NCBI RefSeq assembly: GCF_900476375.1
Contig: NZ_UPPP01000057.1
Span: forward strand, 48,397-112,396
Reading direction: 5' to 3'
Source of the DNA: Allolucifera butyrica
GTDB taxonomy: Bacteria; Bacillota; Negativicutes; Sporomusales; UPPP01
Length of the DNA stretch: 64,000 nucleotides
The notes beneath the pieces are model-generated. The model made no database searches. It had not been told where the DNA came from and saw nothing but the letters and a program-made list of their open reading frames with translations. Below, piece by piece: positions 6,374-14,059 of the stretch. Made by a program: the position numbers and the translations under genes. Positions within the stretch are counted from its first letter, which is position 1. Each line of letters opens with the position of its first letter.

Positions 6374-7906
6374 TTAAGATTCTTTTTTACTTGCGGCTAC
6401 CTCTTTAAGCGACTCATGCAATAATAGCCAATCTTTAATTGGAGCTATAAACTTATTCCACGACGATGACTTTGCAGCAAGATCAACAATTGATGTTAAA
6501 CCAACACAGCGGCGATCAGAGTAACCAAGTCTATCAACTAGTGAATCAACAAAATTATGCTTATCTTCAACACATTCAATTTCTAAAGCAGCTTGCTTAA
6601 TAACGTTTCCATTCTCATCAGGTAACGTTTTTATTAATTCTACAACATACTTTTCTGGATTAAAACCTTGTGGAAGATTAAATTGAATTAATTGCCTCAT
6701 AGCTTGATTTCGCATTTGCTCAGCCTGTCTCGTATTTCCCGTTAATACCTGATTTATTTTTTCCTTTTTCTCATTATCACTTTTATAAACATCACCATCA
6801 AGAATTATAATTGTGTTCTCAATGGATTCACCTTTAAGTAAAATTCCAGCTATTAAAGTAAAGCTATTAATACATGCCCCATATTCTTTGACACTTACCA
6901 ATATTGAATATCCACTCTCTAAGCATATCCAATCAACAATAGCCTTTGCGAAATCATCTTCTACGAAAATTTCTAGAGGACGGTTAGTTTCGCCAGTTAA
7001 TCTGAAAATAGCATCAGGTTTAGTTTCATTAAAACAAAGTGATTTACTAGGAGTTTGACAAATATGTCGAATATTAATGAAAGAATCCATATTTGTAACT
7101 GATTGTGCATGAGTGGTAAAAACAACCTGTAAACTCTTGTCAACTGCTCTTCGTTTTATAACTTTAAGTAATCTTTTAAGTGCATCTGTATGCAGCAAAA
7201 GATCTATTTCGTCTATTAAAATTAGAGAATACTTTGGAGAACGAAACACTTCAGATAATATGTAAAAAATGCGCTGTTCACCAGCTCCCATACTTAAGTC
7301 AGAATATTTATCTAATTTATGTTCTACACCAATATATCTTGATCTTTTAGTCTGAATTTCATTATACGAACTATATTCTCTATTCATAACCTTGCCTGCA
7401 TTTTCTTTTACAAGAATTGAAATATCATCTTTCAAAGCTAAAGTTGATGCAAACTCAATTCGGCTCTGCTTTTTTTCTCTTTCAATTTTCGGAACACAAG
7501 TATCAATACCAATATAGATTATATTCCTACTAGGTCGTCTATCATATTTGGGAGACCAACGATCAGATGTTTTTTTGTAAATCGTAAATACATCATTATA
7601 TTCTTTCGACCCAATCCTATAATCATACTTAATAGAAAATTCACTGCCTTGCCACTGTGAATAGGTAGTTGGTATAAAAAATTCACTAAACTTCCAATTT
7701 TTCTGATCCGAATTTAAAGGCTTATAGCAACACGCCAGAGCATGAATTATTGTTGATTTACCAGATCCATTTACACCCATAATTGCAGTAAGTTCTGAAC
7801 CTTCAAAGTTAATTTCAACATCTTTTAAACTTTTTAATTGTAATATATGTATCGATTTCAAGTACTGCTGGCTAGGTTTAGTTACAGTAAATTTTTTCTG
7901 GACCAA
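6374..7906 (-). CDS. OLD-type ATPase with TOPRIM domain
   Basis: This is a 510-residue protein read from a TTG start behind GGGAGAG. An ABC-type ATPase comes first: Walker A GVNGSGKST near residue 44, signature region SDLSMGAGEQR, Walker B YSLILIDEIDLLLH and a switch His in FTTHAQS. A TOPRIM nuclease domain follows, with EIFVEDDFAK and IIILDGDVY supplying the acidic residues. This is the layout of the OLD family, which includes the P2 Old protein and GajA. No UvrD-like partner (GajB) or HNH partner is adjacent, so it is not a plain Gabija or Septu system. An antiphage role is likely from family and island context. Confidence 0.8.
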   Translation of the reverse strand: MVQKKFTVTKPSQQYLKSIHILQLKSLKDVEINFEGSELTAIMGVNGSGKSTIIHALACCYKPLNSDQKNWKFSEFFIPTTYSQWQGSEFSIKYDYRIGSKEYNDVFTIYKKTSDRWSPKYDRRPSRNIIYIGIDTCVPKIEREKKQSRIEFASTLALKDDISILVKENAGKVMNREYSSYNEIQTKRSRYIGVEHKLDKYSDLSMGAGEQRIFYILSEVFRSPKYSLILIDEIDLLLHTDALKRLLKVIKRRAVDKSLQVVFTTHAQSVTNMDSFINIRHICQTPSKSLCFNETKPDAIFRLTGETNRPLEIFVEDDFAKAIVDWICLESGYSILVSVKEYGACINSFTLIAGILLKGESIENTIIILDGDVYKSDNEKKEKINQVLTGNTRQAEQMRNQAMRQLIQFNLPQGFNPEKYVVELIKTLPDENGNVIKQAALEIECVEDKHNFVDSLVDRLGYSDRRCVGLTSIVDLAAKSSSWNKFIAPIKDWLLLHESLKEVAASKKES

Positions 7907-7989
7907 TTTAACATCTCTCCCATTAACTATTAGTTATAATTAGTTCCGCATGCAAATAAAGTTCCAATTTACCGTGCACAGGCCTTCCT

Positions 7990-8098
7990 ATAAGTAATAA
8001 CAACGTCCACAATCTACTAAAAATGTAAGTTATGGGCGTTTTCTCCATAAAGATGGCAGTATCCTGCTAAATTTTGTATGTTATTTGAAAATAATTGG
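7990..8098. repeat. Dispersed repeat R1
   Basis: This copy of the intergenic repeat contains TCTACTAAAAATGTAAG, then TTATGGGCGTTTTCTCC and, after about 15 bases, AGTATCCTGCTAAATTTTG plus TATGTTATTT. Copies R2 (8870-8964) and R3 (9305-9389) share both halves. In R1 the left hairpin arm has decayed. The 330-base gap 7907-8236 holds this repeat and the fragment at 8143-8185 and no gene that I can support. Confidence 0.75.
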
Positions 8099-8142
8099 AA
8101 TTAATGTAAAACTGCTTATTCGCTCAGCTGATTTTTCCAACC

Positions 8143-8185
8143 GGTGGCTCAAAATCGAACCGGCTAAAATGGCTCAATTTCAACC
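8143..8185. mobile_element. Possible decayed insertion-sequence end
   Basis: Two related tandem motifs lie here: GGTGGCTCAAAATCGAACC (8143-8161) and AATGGCTCAATTTCAACC (8168-8185). Tandem copies of this kind of motif are found near the ends of IS21-type elements in Firmicutes. No transposase gene remains, so this is at most a remnant. Confidence 0.3.
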
Positions 8186-8236
8186 ATTCTTGACATATAT
8201 TTCTGAGCTGTTCCTAATTTAAATAGCAAATGTTTA

Positions 8237-8761
8237 TTATTCCAATATCCATTCAACGGCTCCTAATAAGTTCGCTGCTATATAATCAAGTTCTATTTTT
8301 AACAATTTATCCTGATACTCTCTAACTGACTCTTTACCGACTCCCGTCATTACTAATATTTTTCGCGCGTGTACTTTGTCTGCGGCCAACATGTCAGTCA
8401 ACCTATCGCCAATTACTGCGCACCTTGAAAGATCCAGTCCATGTTTAACTGCTGCTTTTAACAATAAACCAGCTTCTGGCTTTCGACACATACAGCATTG
8501 CTCCGGAGTGTGCGGACATATATATGCATCCTCTAATCCAAAATCTAATAACTCTTTCACAAATCTATCTTCCGTAGAATTACCCAAAGAAATTCCAGGT
8601 TGATTAGTAAATGCAAATATCTTTATATTCTCTTTTTTTAATAATTTAAAAGCGTTTTTTGTAAAAGGATACAGTGTGAATTCGCCGGGATAAATTACTT
8701 CTCCATCTCCGCCTATGGTACCATCCCTATCAATAAATACCGCCTGAATTATATTTTTCAT
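8237..8761 (-). CDS. HAD-IIIA phosphatase, GmhB/HisB-like
   Basis: This 174-residue enzyme has the HAD motif I AVFIDRDGTIGG, motif II FAFTNQPG, a Cys/His cluster CPHTPEQCCMCRKPEAG that fits the zinc-binding loop and conserved Lys of the GmhB/HisB-N branch, and the acidic motif AVIGDRLTDMLAA. Such enzymes remove phosphate from heptose bisphosphate or histidinol phosphate. On a mobile element the true substrate is unclear. I chose the ATG at 8761 because GGAG lies 7 bases before it; the in-frame ATG at 8773 is weaker. Confidence 0.8.
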   Translation of the reverse strand: MKNIIQAVFIDRDGTIGGDGEVIYPGEFTLYPFTKNAFKLLKKENIKIFAFTNQPGISLGNSTEDRFVKELLDFGLEDAYICPHTPEQCCMCRKPEAGLLLKAAVKHGLDLSRCAVIGDRLTDMLAADKVHARKILVMTGVGKESVREYQDKLLKIELDYIAANLLGAVEWILE

Positions 8762-8869
8762 AAAATACTCCATCTGCCTTTTTATATTCTAATATTATTC
8801 GACTCACATAGCCCTCAAACTAGCTATTATCAATTAACTGTATTTGCTACGTCAGATTAGAAATATAAA

Positions 8870-8964
8870 TGCCCGTAACCTACTAAAATGTAAGTTATGG
8901 GCGTTTTCTTCATAATAGTGGAAGTATCCTGCTAAATTTTGTATGTTATTTAAAAACATTGGCA
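8870..8964. repeat. Dispersed repeat R2
   Basis: The left half is a hairpin, GCCCGTAAC pairing with GTTATGGGC around ACTAAAATGTAA and followed by GTTTTCT, so it can end transcription on the + strand. The right half, AGTATCCTGCTAAATTTTG up to TTGGCAG, is a weaker inverted repeat (CTGC to GCAG). It belongs to the family R1-R5. Confidence 0.8.
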
Positions 8965-9016
8965 GATAATGCGAGCATTCTCAAATCGACGAATTTAAAA
9001 ATGTATAGGGTTCTCT

Positions 9017-9154
9017 TTATTCATCTTTGTCTTTTACTCGATTGAAATACTTTCTCTTGATTGCTGGAATTATACTTTCCCACATTATATCGCAAAAAAT
9101 ATAAAGAAATAAGCCACCAAAACCAGCATATATAAAAAAATCTGATGGAAACAT
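9017..9154 (-). CDS. 45-residue single-pass membrane protein
   Basis: The ORF runs from an ATG at 9154 to a TAA at 9017. AAAGGA lies 8 bases upstream of the ATG. The protein has one hydrophobic stretch (FFIYAGFGGLFLYIFCDIMW) and then a basic tail ending in a run of Lys, Asp and Glu, typical of a small membrane protein. It fills most of the 650-base gap between the HAD gene and the HNH gene, between repeats R2 and R3. It has no family that I recognise. Good ribosome site and amphipathic design argue that it is real. Confidence 0.5.
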   Translation of the reverse strand: MFPSDFFIYAGFGGLFLYIFCDIMWESIIPAIKRKYFNRVKDKDE

Positions 9155-9304
9155 TATATGGTTCCTTTCAAAATTACATCACATTATTTTCCATTCTGTC
9201 ACTTAATATATCGTGAAATCTGTTTATAATATTAGCGTTTTACATTTATTTTTGTTAAAAGAAAAAACAAGAAGCCGCAGCAGATAAGCTTCAGCTTAGA
9301 ACAA

Positions 9305-9389
9305 CACCCATAACCTACTAAAGTTATGGGCGTTTTCTAATGGTAGAGTATCCTGCTAAATTTTGTATGTTATTTAAAAATATTGGCAG
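9305..9389. repeat. Dispersed repeat R3
   Basis: CCCATAAC (9307-9314) pairs with GTTATGGG (9323-9330), followed by CGTTTTCT; the loop is shorter than in R2. The second half, AGTATCCTGCTAAATTTTG to TTGGCAG, is nearly identical to R2. It lies just downstream of the HNH gene, on whose strand it can also form a terminator-like stem. Confidence 0.8.
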
Positions 9390-9424
9390 TTTATTTTAAA
9401 CGAACTATCTTCCGAATCATCAGG

Positions 9425-10378
9425 TTAATGTTTTTTTCGATGTTCAGTATCGTGGCATACATTGCAGAGAGTAATAAGATTTTCAGCGGTATTTTCGCCA
9501 CCGTCCTTGTGATGCTGCCGGTGGTGAAGTTCAAGCATTTTACGTGGATCTTCACGAGAAAGCATATTTCTGCTCCAACCGCATTCAGCGCATTTGAATC
9601 CGTCTCGCTTCAAAACCTCCACACGGACGGGATCAGGGATTTTACGGTCATGTTCATAGGTCTGTTTATCTTCTTCTAAAACATAAACACCGACAGCCAA
9701 ATCATCCCGGCCGGTATTTTTAGTAGCTATAGGCCAACCATCTTCCGTACGTAATTCTCTGACTCGCCTCGGCCATTCACTTTTATCCTTAGCTAAATAT
9801 TTTAGCTCTTCACCGGTAATCTGAACCCCAACATTTCGCCGAAAATACTCTATAATCTTGTCCTTAACAGCAATTTTCTTTGTGCGTATTTCATTAAGGA
9901 CATTCCAACGATGCGCTGCATCCCTATCTTCCTCGATACGCATTAGCACATATTGATCCGGTTTAATTTTGGATGGATCAATACCTATAGCCTTTAAAGA
10001 ATCTACTTCCTCTTGATCTTCGGCCATGTCTTTAAACGTGACTCCGGAATAAATCCACCAGCCGAATTGAACTCGCAATTCTCTAACTCGACGTGCCCAT
10101 TCTCCAATCCCAGATACCACCATAAGTTCGTCACCATCAATAACTTTTTGAGGATATTGACGGAGATAAGCGATTATCCGGTCACGTGCTGAAGGCGCTT
10201 CACTCTCAGGAATTAAGGAACTGCCTAGGTCTCGAAGTTTATGAAAGGCCGGAATTAAAGCAATGACCTTTTTTCGGAGATCACTTCTCTTAAGCTCTGT
10301 TGCAAAGTTCGTTAATAATTCAACTAGGGATTGTCGAAGTTTTTCTGGATTCCCGTTAGGCATCGACCGTCTCGCCAA
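9425..10378 (-). CDS. HNH restriction endonuclease with a duplicated middle domain
   Basis: This 317-residue protein ends in an HNH nuclease: VLKRDGFKCAECGWS, LELHHRQHHKDGG, ENLITLCNVCHDTEH, with CxxC pairs for zinc. Before it are two similar modules, RIIAYLRQYPQKVIDGDEL to ARRVRELR and KIIEYFRRNVGVQITGEEL to PRRVRELR, which look like winged-helix repeats that could read the DNA target. The TTG at 10378 has AAGGAG 8 bases upstream and is preferred over GTG 10411. Next to vsr and a C5 methyltransferase, it is the likely nuclease of a type II restriction system. Confidence 0.8.
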   Translation of the reverse strand: MARRSMPNGNPEKLRQSLVELLTNFATELKRSDLRKKVIALIPAFHKLRDLGSSLIPESEAPSARDRIIAYLRQYPQKVIDGDELMVVSGIGEWARRVRELRVQFGWWIYSGVTFKDMAEDQEEVDSLKAIGIDPSKIKPDQYVLMRIEEDRDAAHRWNVLNEIRTKKIAVKDKIIEYFRRNVGVQITGEELKYLAKDKSEWPRRVRELRTEDGWPIATKNTGRDDLAVGVYVLEEDKQTYEHDRKIPDPVRVEVLKRDGFKCAECGWSRNMLSREDPRKMLELHHRQHHKDGGENTAENLITLCNVCHDTEHRKKH

Positions 10379-10449
10379 TTTGTTCGCTCCTTTTCCCTCA
10401 TTTGGGGCCACCGTTCATTCTGCCGGTATCCCCAAAAAAACCGCAAAAA

Positions 10450-10875
10450 TCAGTGACCTTTAACGTCTTCACTATTTAAAAATTCTTTTATACGCACTAT
10501 AAGAGCATCCATTTGTTTTATTTCACATTGCCAAATTACCAAGACCCGCCATCCAAGCTTCTCCAGATTATTCATATTAACCTGGTCACGCTTTATATTT
10601 CCATCAATTTTTTTATTCCAGAATTCTTCATTTGTCTGGGGTCGATGTCCTCGCTTACAACTATGCCCATGCCAAAAACAACCATGAACAAATATGACAG
10701 CTTTGTACTTCGGCAACACAATATCCGGTTTTCCAGGAAGATCTTTTCGGTTTAATCGGAACCTAAAACCAAGACTATGAAGCGTGCTTCTTATTTTAAT
10801 TTCAGGTCCGGTGTTCTTCCCCTTAACCCGCGACATTATCCGGCTTCTTTCTTCCCGGGTGAATCGGTCAGGCAC
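10450..10875 (-). CDS. vsr: Very short patch repair endonuclease Vsr
   Basis: This is 141 residues from a GTG with AAGGAG 11 bases upstream; homologues begin at the same place (DRFTREERSRIMSRVKGKNT). It shows the Vsr family signatures: the PEIKIRSTLHSLGFRFRLN segment, catalytic-region KPDIVLPKYKAVIFVHGCFW, HGHSCKRGHRP for zinc, and the C-terminal WRVLVIWQCEI. Vsr nicks T:G mismatches that arise when 5-methylcytosine deaminates, so it protects sites methylated by the adjacent enzyme. It overlaps the end of that gene by 8 bases, which suggests translational coupling. Confidence 0.9.
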   Translation of the reverse strand: MPDRFTREERSRIMSRVKGKNTGPEIKIRSTLHSLGFRFRLNRKDLPGKPDIVLPKYKAVIFVHGCFWHGHSCKRGHRPQTNEEFWNKKIDGNIKRDQVNMNNLEKLGWRVLVIWQCEIKQMDALIVRIKEFLNSEDVKGH

Positions 10876-11995
10876 TTTTTTCTTTGCTCCTTGCATTAAG
10901 GAGATTCTCAACACAACCCGCAATTTCTGCAGCCAGTCGCGGAGGGACTGCATTACCAATTTGTTTTGCGATTTCTATCTTACTGCCTAAAAAACGGAAA
11001 GAATCAGGGAAAGACTGAATTCGAGCTGCTTCCCGATGGGTAATCGGTCGATGCTGGCAAGGATGGAGATAACGTCCCTTTTCAGGTTTAAAGAACTCTG
11101 TACGGATGGTGACGGAAGGTCTATCCCACCAGAGACGGCCGAATAAGTCCGTACCTCCAGAAGTCTTTTTTATCCAACACTTTGGAGTCAACTCCGGTGC
11201 TCTTTTTTGTAAATCAAAACGATTCATTCCTTCATTCGGAATCGATTCGTATCGTCTGAGGCTTGTTTCTGTAGGCGTCCGGCCAAAATGCAAATTAAGC
11301 GGAGGATCTTCTTCTCTGATTTGTGTACCTACTGGCCTTGGCAAGTCCCCAATGGCATCCCGTACCGTTTGCCATGGACGAGCATCGGAAATATATTCGT
11401 TCTGTATCTTTAAAGGTAATACGGGACCAAGATTAGGATTATAGTGGGTTTTTAATGGCGGAAAGAAATTATTAGGGTCAATAAACCGACAACCAATTAT
11501 GAAAGCTCTAAAGCGAATCTGAGATACGCCATAGTCGGCAGCACACAATTTTGCTTTTGTTAGAAAAAAACCTAATTTTTCGGCATACTCAGCAATATCC
11601 TCAAATTCTGCTGAATCAAGAATTTGGGGAACGTTTTCCATAACAAATATTTCAGCGCCCGATCGCTCGACAACGTCCATATACGGACGCCAAAGATGTC
11701 TACGCGGATCACCATCACGGTTTTTATTCAACAAGCTAAATCCCTGGCAAGGAGGACCACCAATTACAACATCGGCTTCAGGAATCTTTACTTTAGGATC
11801 CTTTAGTATGTCAACTATGTCACCAACGACACAATGCTTGCCGAAATTTGCATTATAGGTATTCGCTGCGTACTGATTGAAATCGTTAGCCCATATCGAT
11901 TTAAAGTTATGCCCGAATTCTTTCCCTGCAAAACCAAGAGAAAGTCCTCCAGCGCCACAGAATAAATCAATGAGTTTGAACTTTTTATTTGTCAT
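10868..11995 (-). CDS. DNA (cytosine-5) methyltransferase
   Basis: This 375-residue enzyme has the C5-methyltransferase motifs in order: I (LIDLFCGAGGLSLGF), IV with the catalytic Cys (GGPPCQGFSLLN), VI (EIFVMENVP), VIII (QIRFRAFIIG), IX and X (ITHREAARIQSFP, IGNAVPP). The target-recognition region lies between VIII and IX. It is first in the cluster with vsr and the HNH gene, forming a type II restriction-modification unit whose target sequence cannot be predicted here. AGGATG precedes the ATG. Confidence 0.95.
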   Translation of the reverse strand: MTNKKFKLIDLFCGAGGLSLGFAGKEFGHNFKSIWANDFNQYAANTYNANFGKHCVVGDIVDILKDPKVKIPEADVVIGGPPCQGFSLLNKNRDGDPRRHLWRPYMDVVERSGAEIFVMENVPQILDSAEFEDIAEYAEKLGFFLTKAKLCAADYGVSQIRFRAFIIGCRFIDPNNFFPPLKTHYNPNLGPVLPLKIQNEYISDARPWQTVRDAIGDLPRPVGTQIREEDPPLNLHFGRTPTETSLRRYESIPNEGMNRFDLQKRAPELTPKCWIKKTSGGTDLFGRLWWDRPSVTIRTEFFKPEKGRYLHPCQHRPITHREAARIQSFPDSFRFLGSKIEIAKQIGNAVPPRLAAEIAGCVENLLNARSKEKSA

Positions 11996-12149
11996 GTAGT
12001 AATCATCCTATCGTGAAACATATATAAATCTATTTTTCGTCGCAAGAAATGTTATTCCTGCCTTAAATTGGGACCTATTCATCATATTCTAACATATTCA
12101 TGTATTTAAATAGCAAATATTACAAAATCCGGCTTTCTATAAGCGCCCA

Positions 12150-12183
12150 GAAAAAAAGTCAGCGGATTTTCCTCTGTTGACCT
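12150..12183 (-). terminator. Hairpin repeat behind the first immunity-like gene
   Basis: GTCAGCGGA pairs (with G-T pairs) with TCTGTTGAC around a TTTTCC loop. A closely related hairpin lies at 13271-13300 behind the third immunity-like gene. Both are just downstream of minus-strand genes and may end their transcription; the U run on that strand is short. Confidence 0.55.
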
Positions 12184-12207
12184 GAATGCCCATCCCCCAA
12201 AAACTGT

Positions 12208-12540
12208 CTAACTGAAAGAATAAACCATTTTAGCTGCAATAATAATTACTTTATCTCCAGAGTTAAGCAAAATACTCACCTTAAAATAATCACCTTCATC
12301 GTCATCTACATTTAACGTGAAAATGTAACAACCAGGTCCCCATGGTTCTTTACGATTCACTTCCACATATGCTACGTTTTCAAATTTCAGCAATGCAGCA
12401 TATTGATGAGTATCATCCATAATTATGGGCATTTCAACTGTCCCTTCATCGTAATCACTAATAATCTTTGAAATTTTCGCATCATGAAAGTTAACGTTCT
12501 GAATTTTATCTATTTCCTTTTTACTAAAAATAATCACCAT
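12208..12540 (-). CDS. Immunity-like hypothetical protein 1
   Basis: This is a 110-residue acidic protein made of strands and short helices (NVNFHDAKISKIISDYDEGT, ALLKFENVAYVEVNRKEP). AAGGAA precedes the ATG. Size, charge and composition fit the immunity proteins of polymorphic toxin systems, and it sits with two other genes of similar type. No toxin gene is adjacent. The specific family is not recognised. Confidence 0.5.
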   Translation of the reverse strand: MVIIFSKKEIDKIQNVNFHDAKISKIISDYDEGTVEMPIIMDDTHQYAALLKFENVAYVEVNRKEPWGPGCYIFTLNVDDDEGDYFKVSILLNSGDKVIIIAAKMVYSFS

Positions 12541-12637
12541 TTATCATTCCTTTTATATTCTGGGACATTGTCTCTAGGATACATATGGCACTCTAGTTTA
12601 TAACATCCTAATATTCATTCGGAACTATCATCTTCAT

Positions 12638-13114
12638 TTAATATCCTTTATATTTAGACAAAAACTCGATAATGGATAAATTACGCATGTCGTCTATTAT
12701 GTTATCATCGGATTCCCACCAGGTATCGGCAATATACAACTTGCTATCAACACACTCCCAAGGTACAATCCGATTTTCTTTAATCGCTAGCCCAGTTGCT
12801 ATATGATGTAGATAAATATGCTCGGAGATTTTTATGCCTAAATCATCTTTTATTTTATACATTACTTGAAAAAATTCGTTATCTTCTCCTGTTTTTTTGA
12901 CCTCTAAATATTTTTGATAAATTTGTGTACTTTCAAAATCACTTTTTTCGACTTCTTCATCAAACAGTTCTTTCATTATAGTATCCATACCATAATGTTT
13001 TTTGAAGTCAGAGTCACTACTAAAGTTATAATCAACAGTTAACAATATCAGTTTCGAAACAAGATCGCCTTTTCTATAAATTTTATTTCTAACTATTATT
13101 TTTTCACACTCCAC
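12638..13114 (-). CDS. Immunity-like hypothetical protein 2
   Basis: This 158-residue protein starts at a GTG with GGGGGA upstream. It is acidic and helical, with FKKHYGMDTIMKELFDEEVE in the first half, LHHIATGLAIKENRIVPWE in the middle and TWWESDDNIIDDMRNLSIIE near the end. It resembles small immunity proteins in size and charge, but I know no named family. It lies between immunity-like genes 1 and 3 on the same strand. Confidence 0.5.
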   Translation of the reverse strand: MECEKIIVRNKIYRKGDLVSKLILLTVDYNFSSDSDFKKHYGMDTIMKELFDEEVEKSDFESTQIYQKYLEVKKTGEDNEFFQVMYKIKDDLGIKISEHIYLHHIATGLAIKENRIVPWECVDSKLYIADTWWESDDNIIDDMRNLSIIEFLSKYKGY

Positions 13115-13270
13115 TTTAGTTCCCCCAAGTAATATCCTAATTGTTTTCTATATTCGACAATTGTTCTAAGCTCCATGCCGACTTAACAGAGGCAAAGTAC
13201 TTTTCCTACGCCATTCACCAAATGCCCCGACAATTCCTGCCAGATGCTTTATTTCTGTAAGTACCCGAAA

Positions 13271-13300
13271 AAGGTCAGCGGGTTTTCGTCCGTTGACCTT
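13271..13300 (-). terminator. Hairpin repeat behind the third immunity-like gene
   Basis: AAGGTCAGCGG pairs with CCGTTGACCTT around a loop that includes GTTTTCGT. It is the sister of the hairpin at 12150-12183 in sequence and in position relative to its gene. It may serve as terminator of the gene at 13353. Confidence 0.6.
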
Positions 13301-13352
13301 GATACTTTAGAAAACATATTTTTTCAGGTTAAACAACTCATCTATTAAACAT

Positions 13353-13742
13353 TCAAGATTTACCAATAAACTCCACGTAATCCTTCAACATCTCTTCATG
13401 CATGTCTTTAATTACCTTATCCATTTCTTTAATATTAAAAACATCATCCCGCTTCCCTACTAGATGGTACAGCTTTAGCCAATAAGCATCTTTCTCTGCA
13501 AAGGATTCTAAAGCGTTTTTTATATTATCTTCAGTTAAAGTCCGAACTATAATAAACGGAGGACTAGGATTAATATAATTCATTTCTTCTTTATCCATAT
13601 ACCACATTAAATTTTTTGGTGTACTAACTACCACAGTATACGTGATACCATCCTCCAACTCAACAAATACATCTATATTGTCATTTTCAATATCTTTGAT
13701 ATCGGAAAGTGGTACTGGATATTTTATCTTATTAATCTTCAA
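13353..13742 (-). CDS. Immunity-like hypothetical protein 3
   Basis: This is 129 residues from a TTG at 13742 that has AAAGGAGGT 6 bases upstream; the in-frame ATG at 13769 overlaps that ribosome site and is unlikely. The protein starts LKINKIKYPVPLSDIKDIEN, continues with a strand-rich half (VFVELEDGITYTVVVSTPKN), then PSPPFIIVRTLTEDNI and a helical acidic end. This order is typical of immunity proteins to contact-dependent or secreted toxins in Firmicutes. A 33-codon coding remnant ends 44 bases upstream and may be the tail of the lost toxin gene. Confidence 0.6.
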   Translation of the reverse strand: MKINKIKYPVPLSDIKDIENDNIDVFVELEDGITYTVVVSTPKNLMWYMDKEEMNYINPSPPFIIVRTLTEDNIKNALESFAEKDAYWLKLYHLVGKRDDVFNIKEMDKVIKDMHEEMLKDYVEFIGKS

Positions 13743-13786
13743 ATTATTACCTCCTTTATTTTTACCCATATATCCTGATTCGGCAA

Positions 13787-13890
13787 TCAGTATTTCATTA
13801 TAGTCAGGACTATTATCTTAATGCCCTGTGCTTTCAAATACATCTTTGCTGCATTTATTACACTTTCAGCCCCTAGTTCATTTTCTTGTG
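13787..13890 (-). pseudogene. Coding remnant upstream of an immunity-like gene
   Basis: On the minus strand a frame ending at the TGA 13787-13789 reads SQENELGAESVINAAKMYLK and then AQGIKIIVLTIMKY. It looks like the last helices and strand of a real protein. Upstream it runs into dispersed repeat R4, with no start codon or ribosome site. Its place directly before an immunity-like gene suggests a toxin C-terminus cut off by the repeat; this is inference. Confidence 0.4.
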
Positions 13891-13961
13891 AATTATGGGC
13901 GTTTTCTCCATAAAGATAACAGTATCCTGCTAAATTGCATTTAGTGAAAAAATTTGCAGGA
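13886..13961. repeat. Partial dispersed repeat R4
   Basis: AATTATGGGCGTTTTCTCC, then AGTATCCTGCTAAATT match repeats R1-R3. The left hairpin arm is missing and the right part is replaced by AATTTGCAGGAT, which pairs with ATCCTGC-TAAATT. A similar GCAGGATTTTCT motif recurs at 14719. The surrounding gap 13743-14059 holds this repeat, a coding remnant and a hairpin. Confidence 0.6.
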
Positions 13962-14013
13962 TTTTCTCTTTTATCTTCGAAACCTTATATAACTTAATCT
14001 CTTAACCAGCAAA

Positions 14014-14040
14014 AATCACAGCACAAAATATGCTGTGATT
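14014..14040 (+). promoter_or_regulatory. Hairpin before the clamp-like gene
   Basis: AATCACAGCA (14014-14023) and TGCTGTGATT (14031-14040) form a perfect 10-base stem with a 7-base loop, 8 bases before the AGGAGG of the gene at 14060. It could be an operator or a leader hairpin that affects translation. Confidence 0.5.
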
Positions 14041-14059
14041 AATTATTAGGAGGCCAATT

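Noticed and set aside
6374..7906. A complete Gabija or Septu system around the OLD-type gene.
   Set aside because: No UvrD-like helicase or HNH partner lies next to it; the HNH gene at 9425 belongs to the methyltransferase and vsr unit.
13166..13264. A second toxin tail remnant before immunity-like gene 2 (frame with EIKHLAGIVGAFGEW).
   Set aside because: The frame is short and only weakly protein-like, so I did not list it as a feature.
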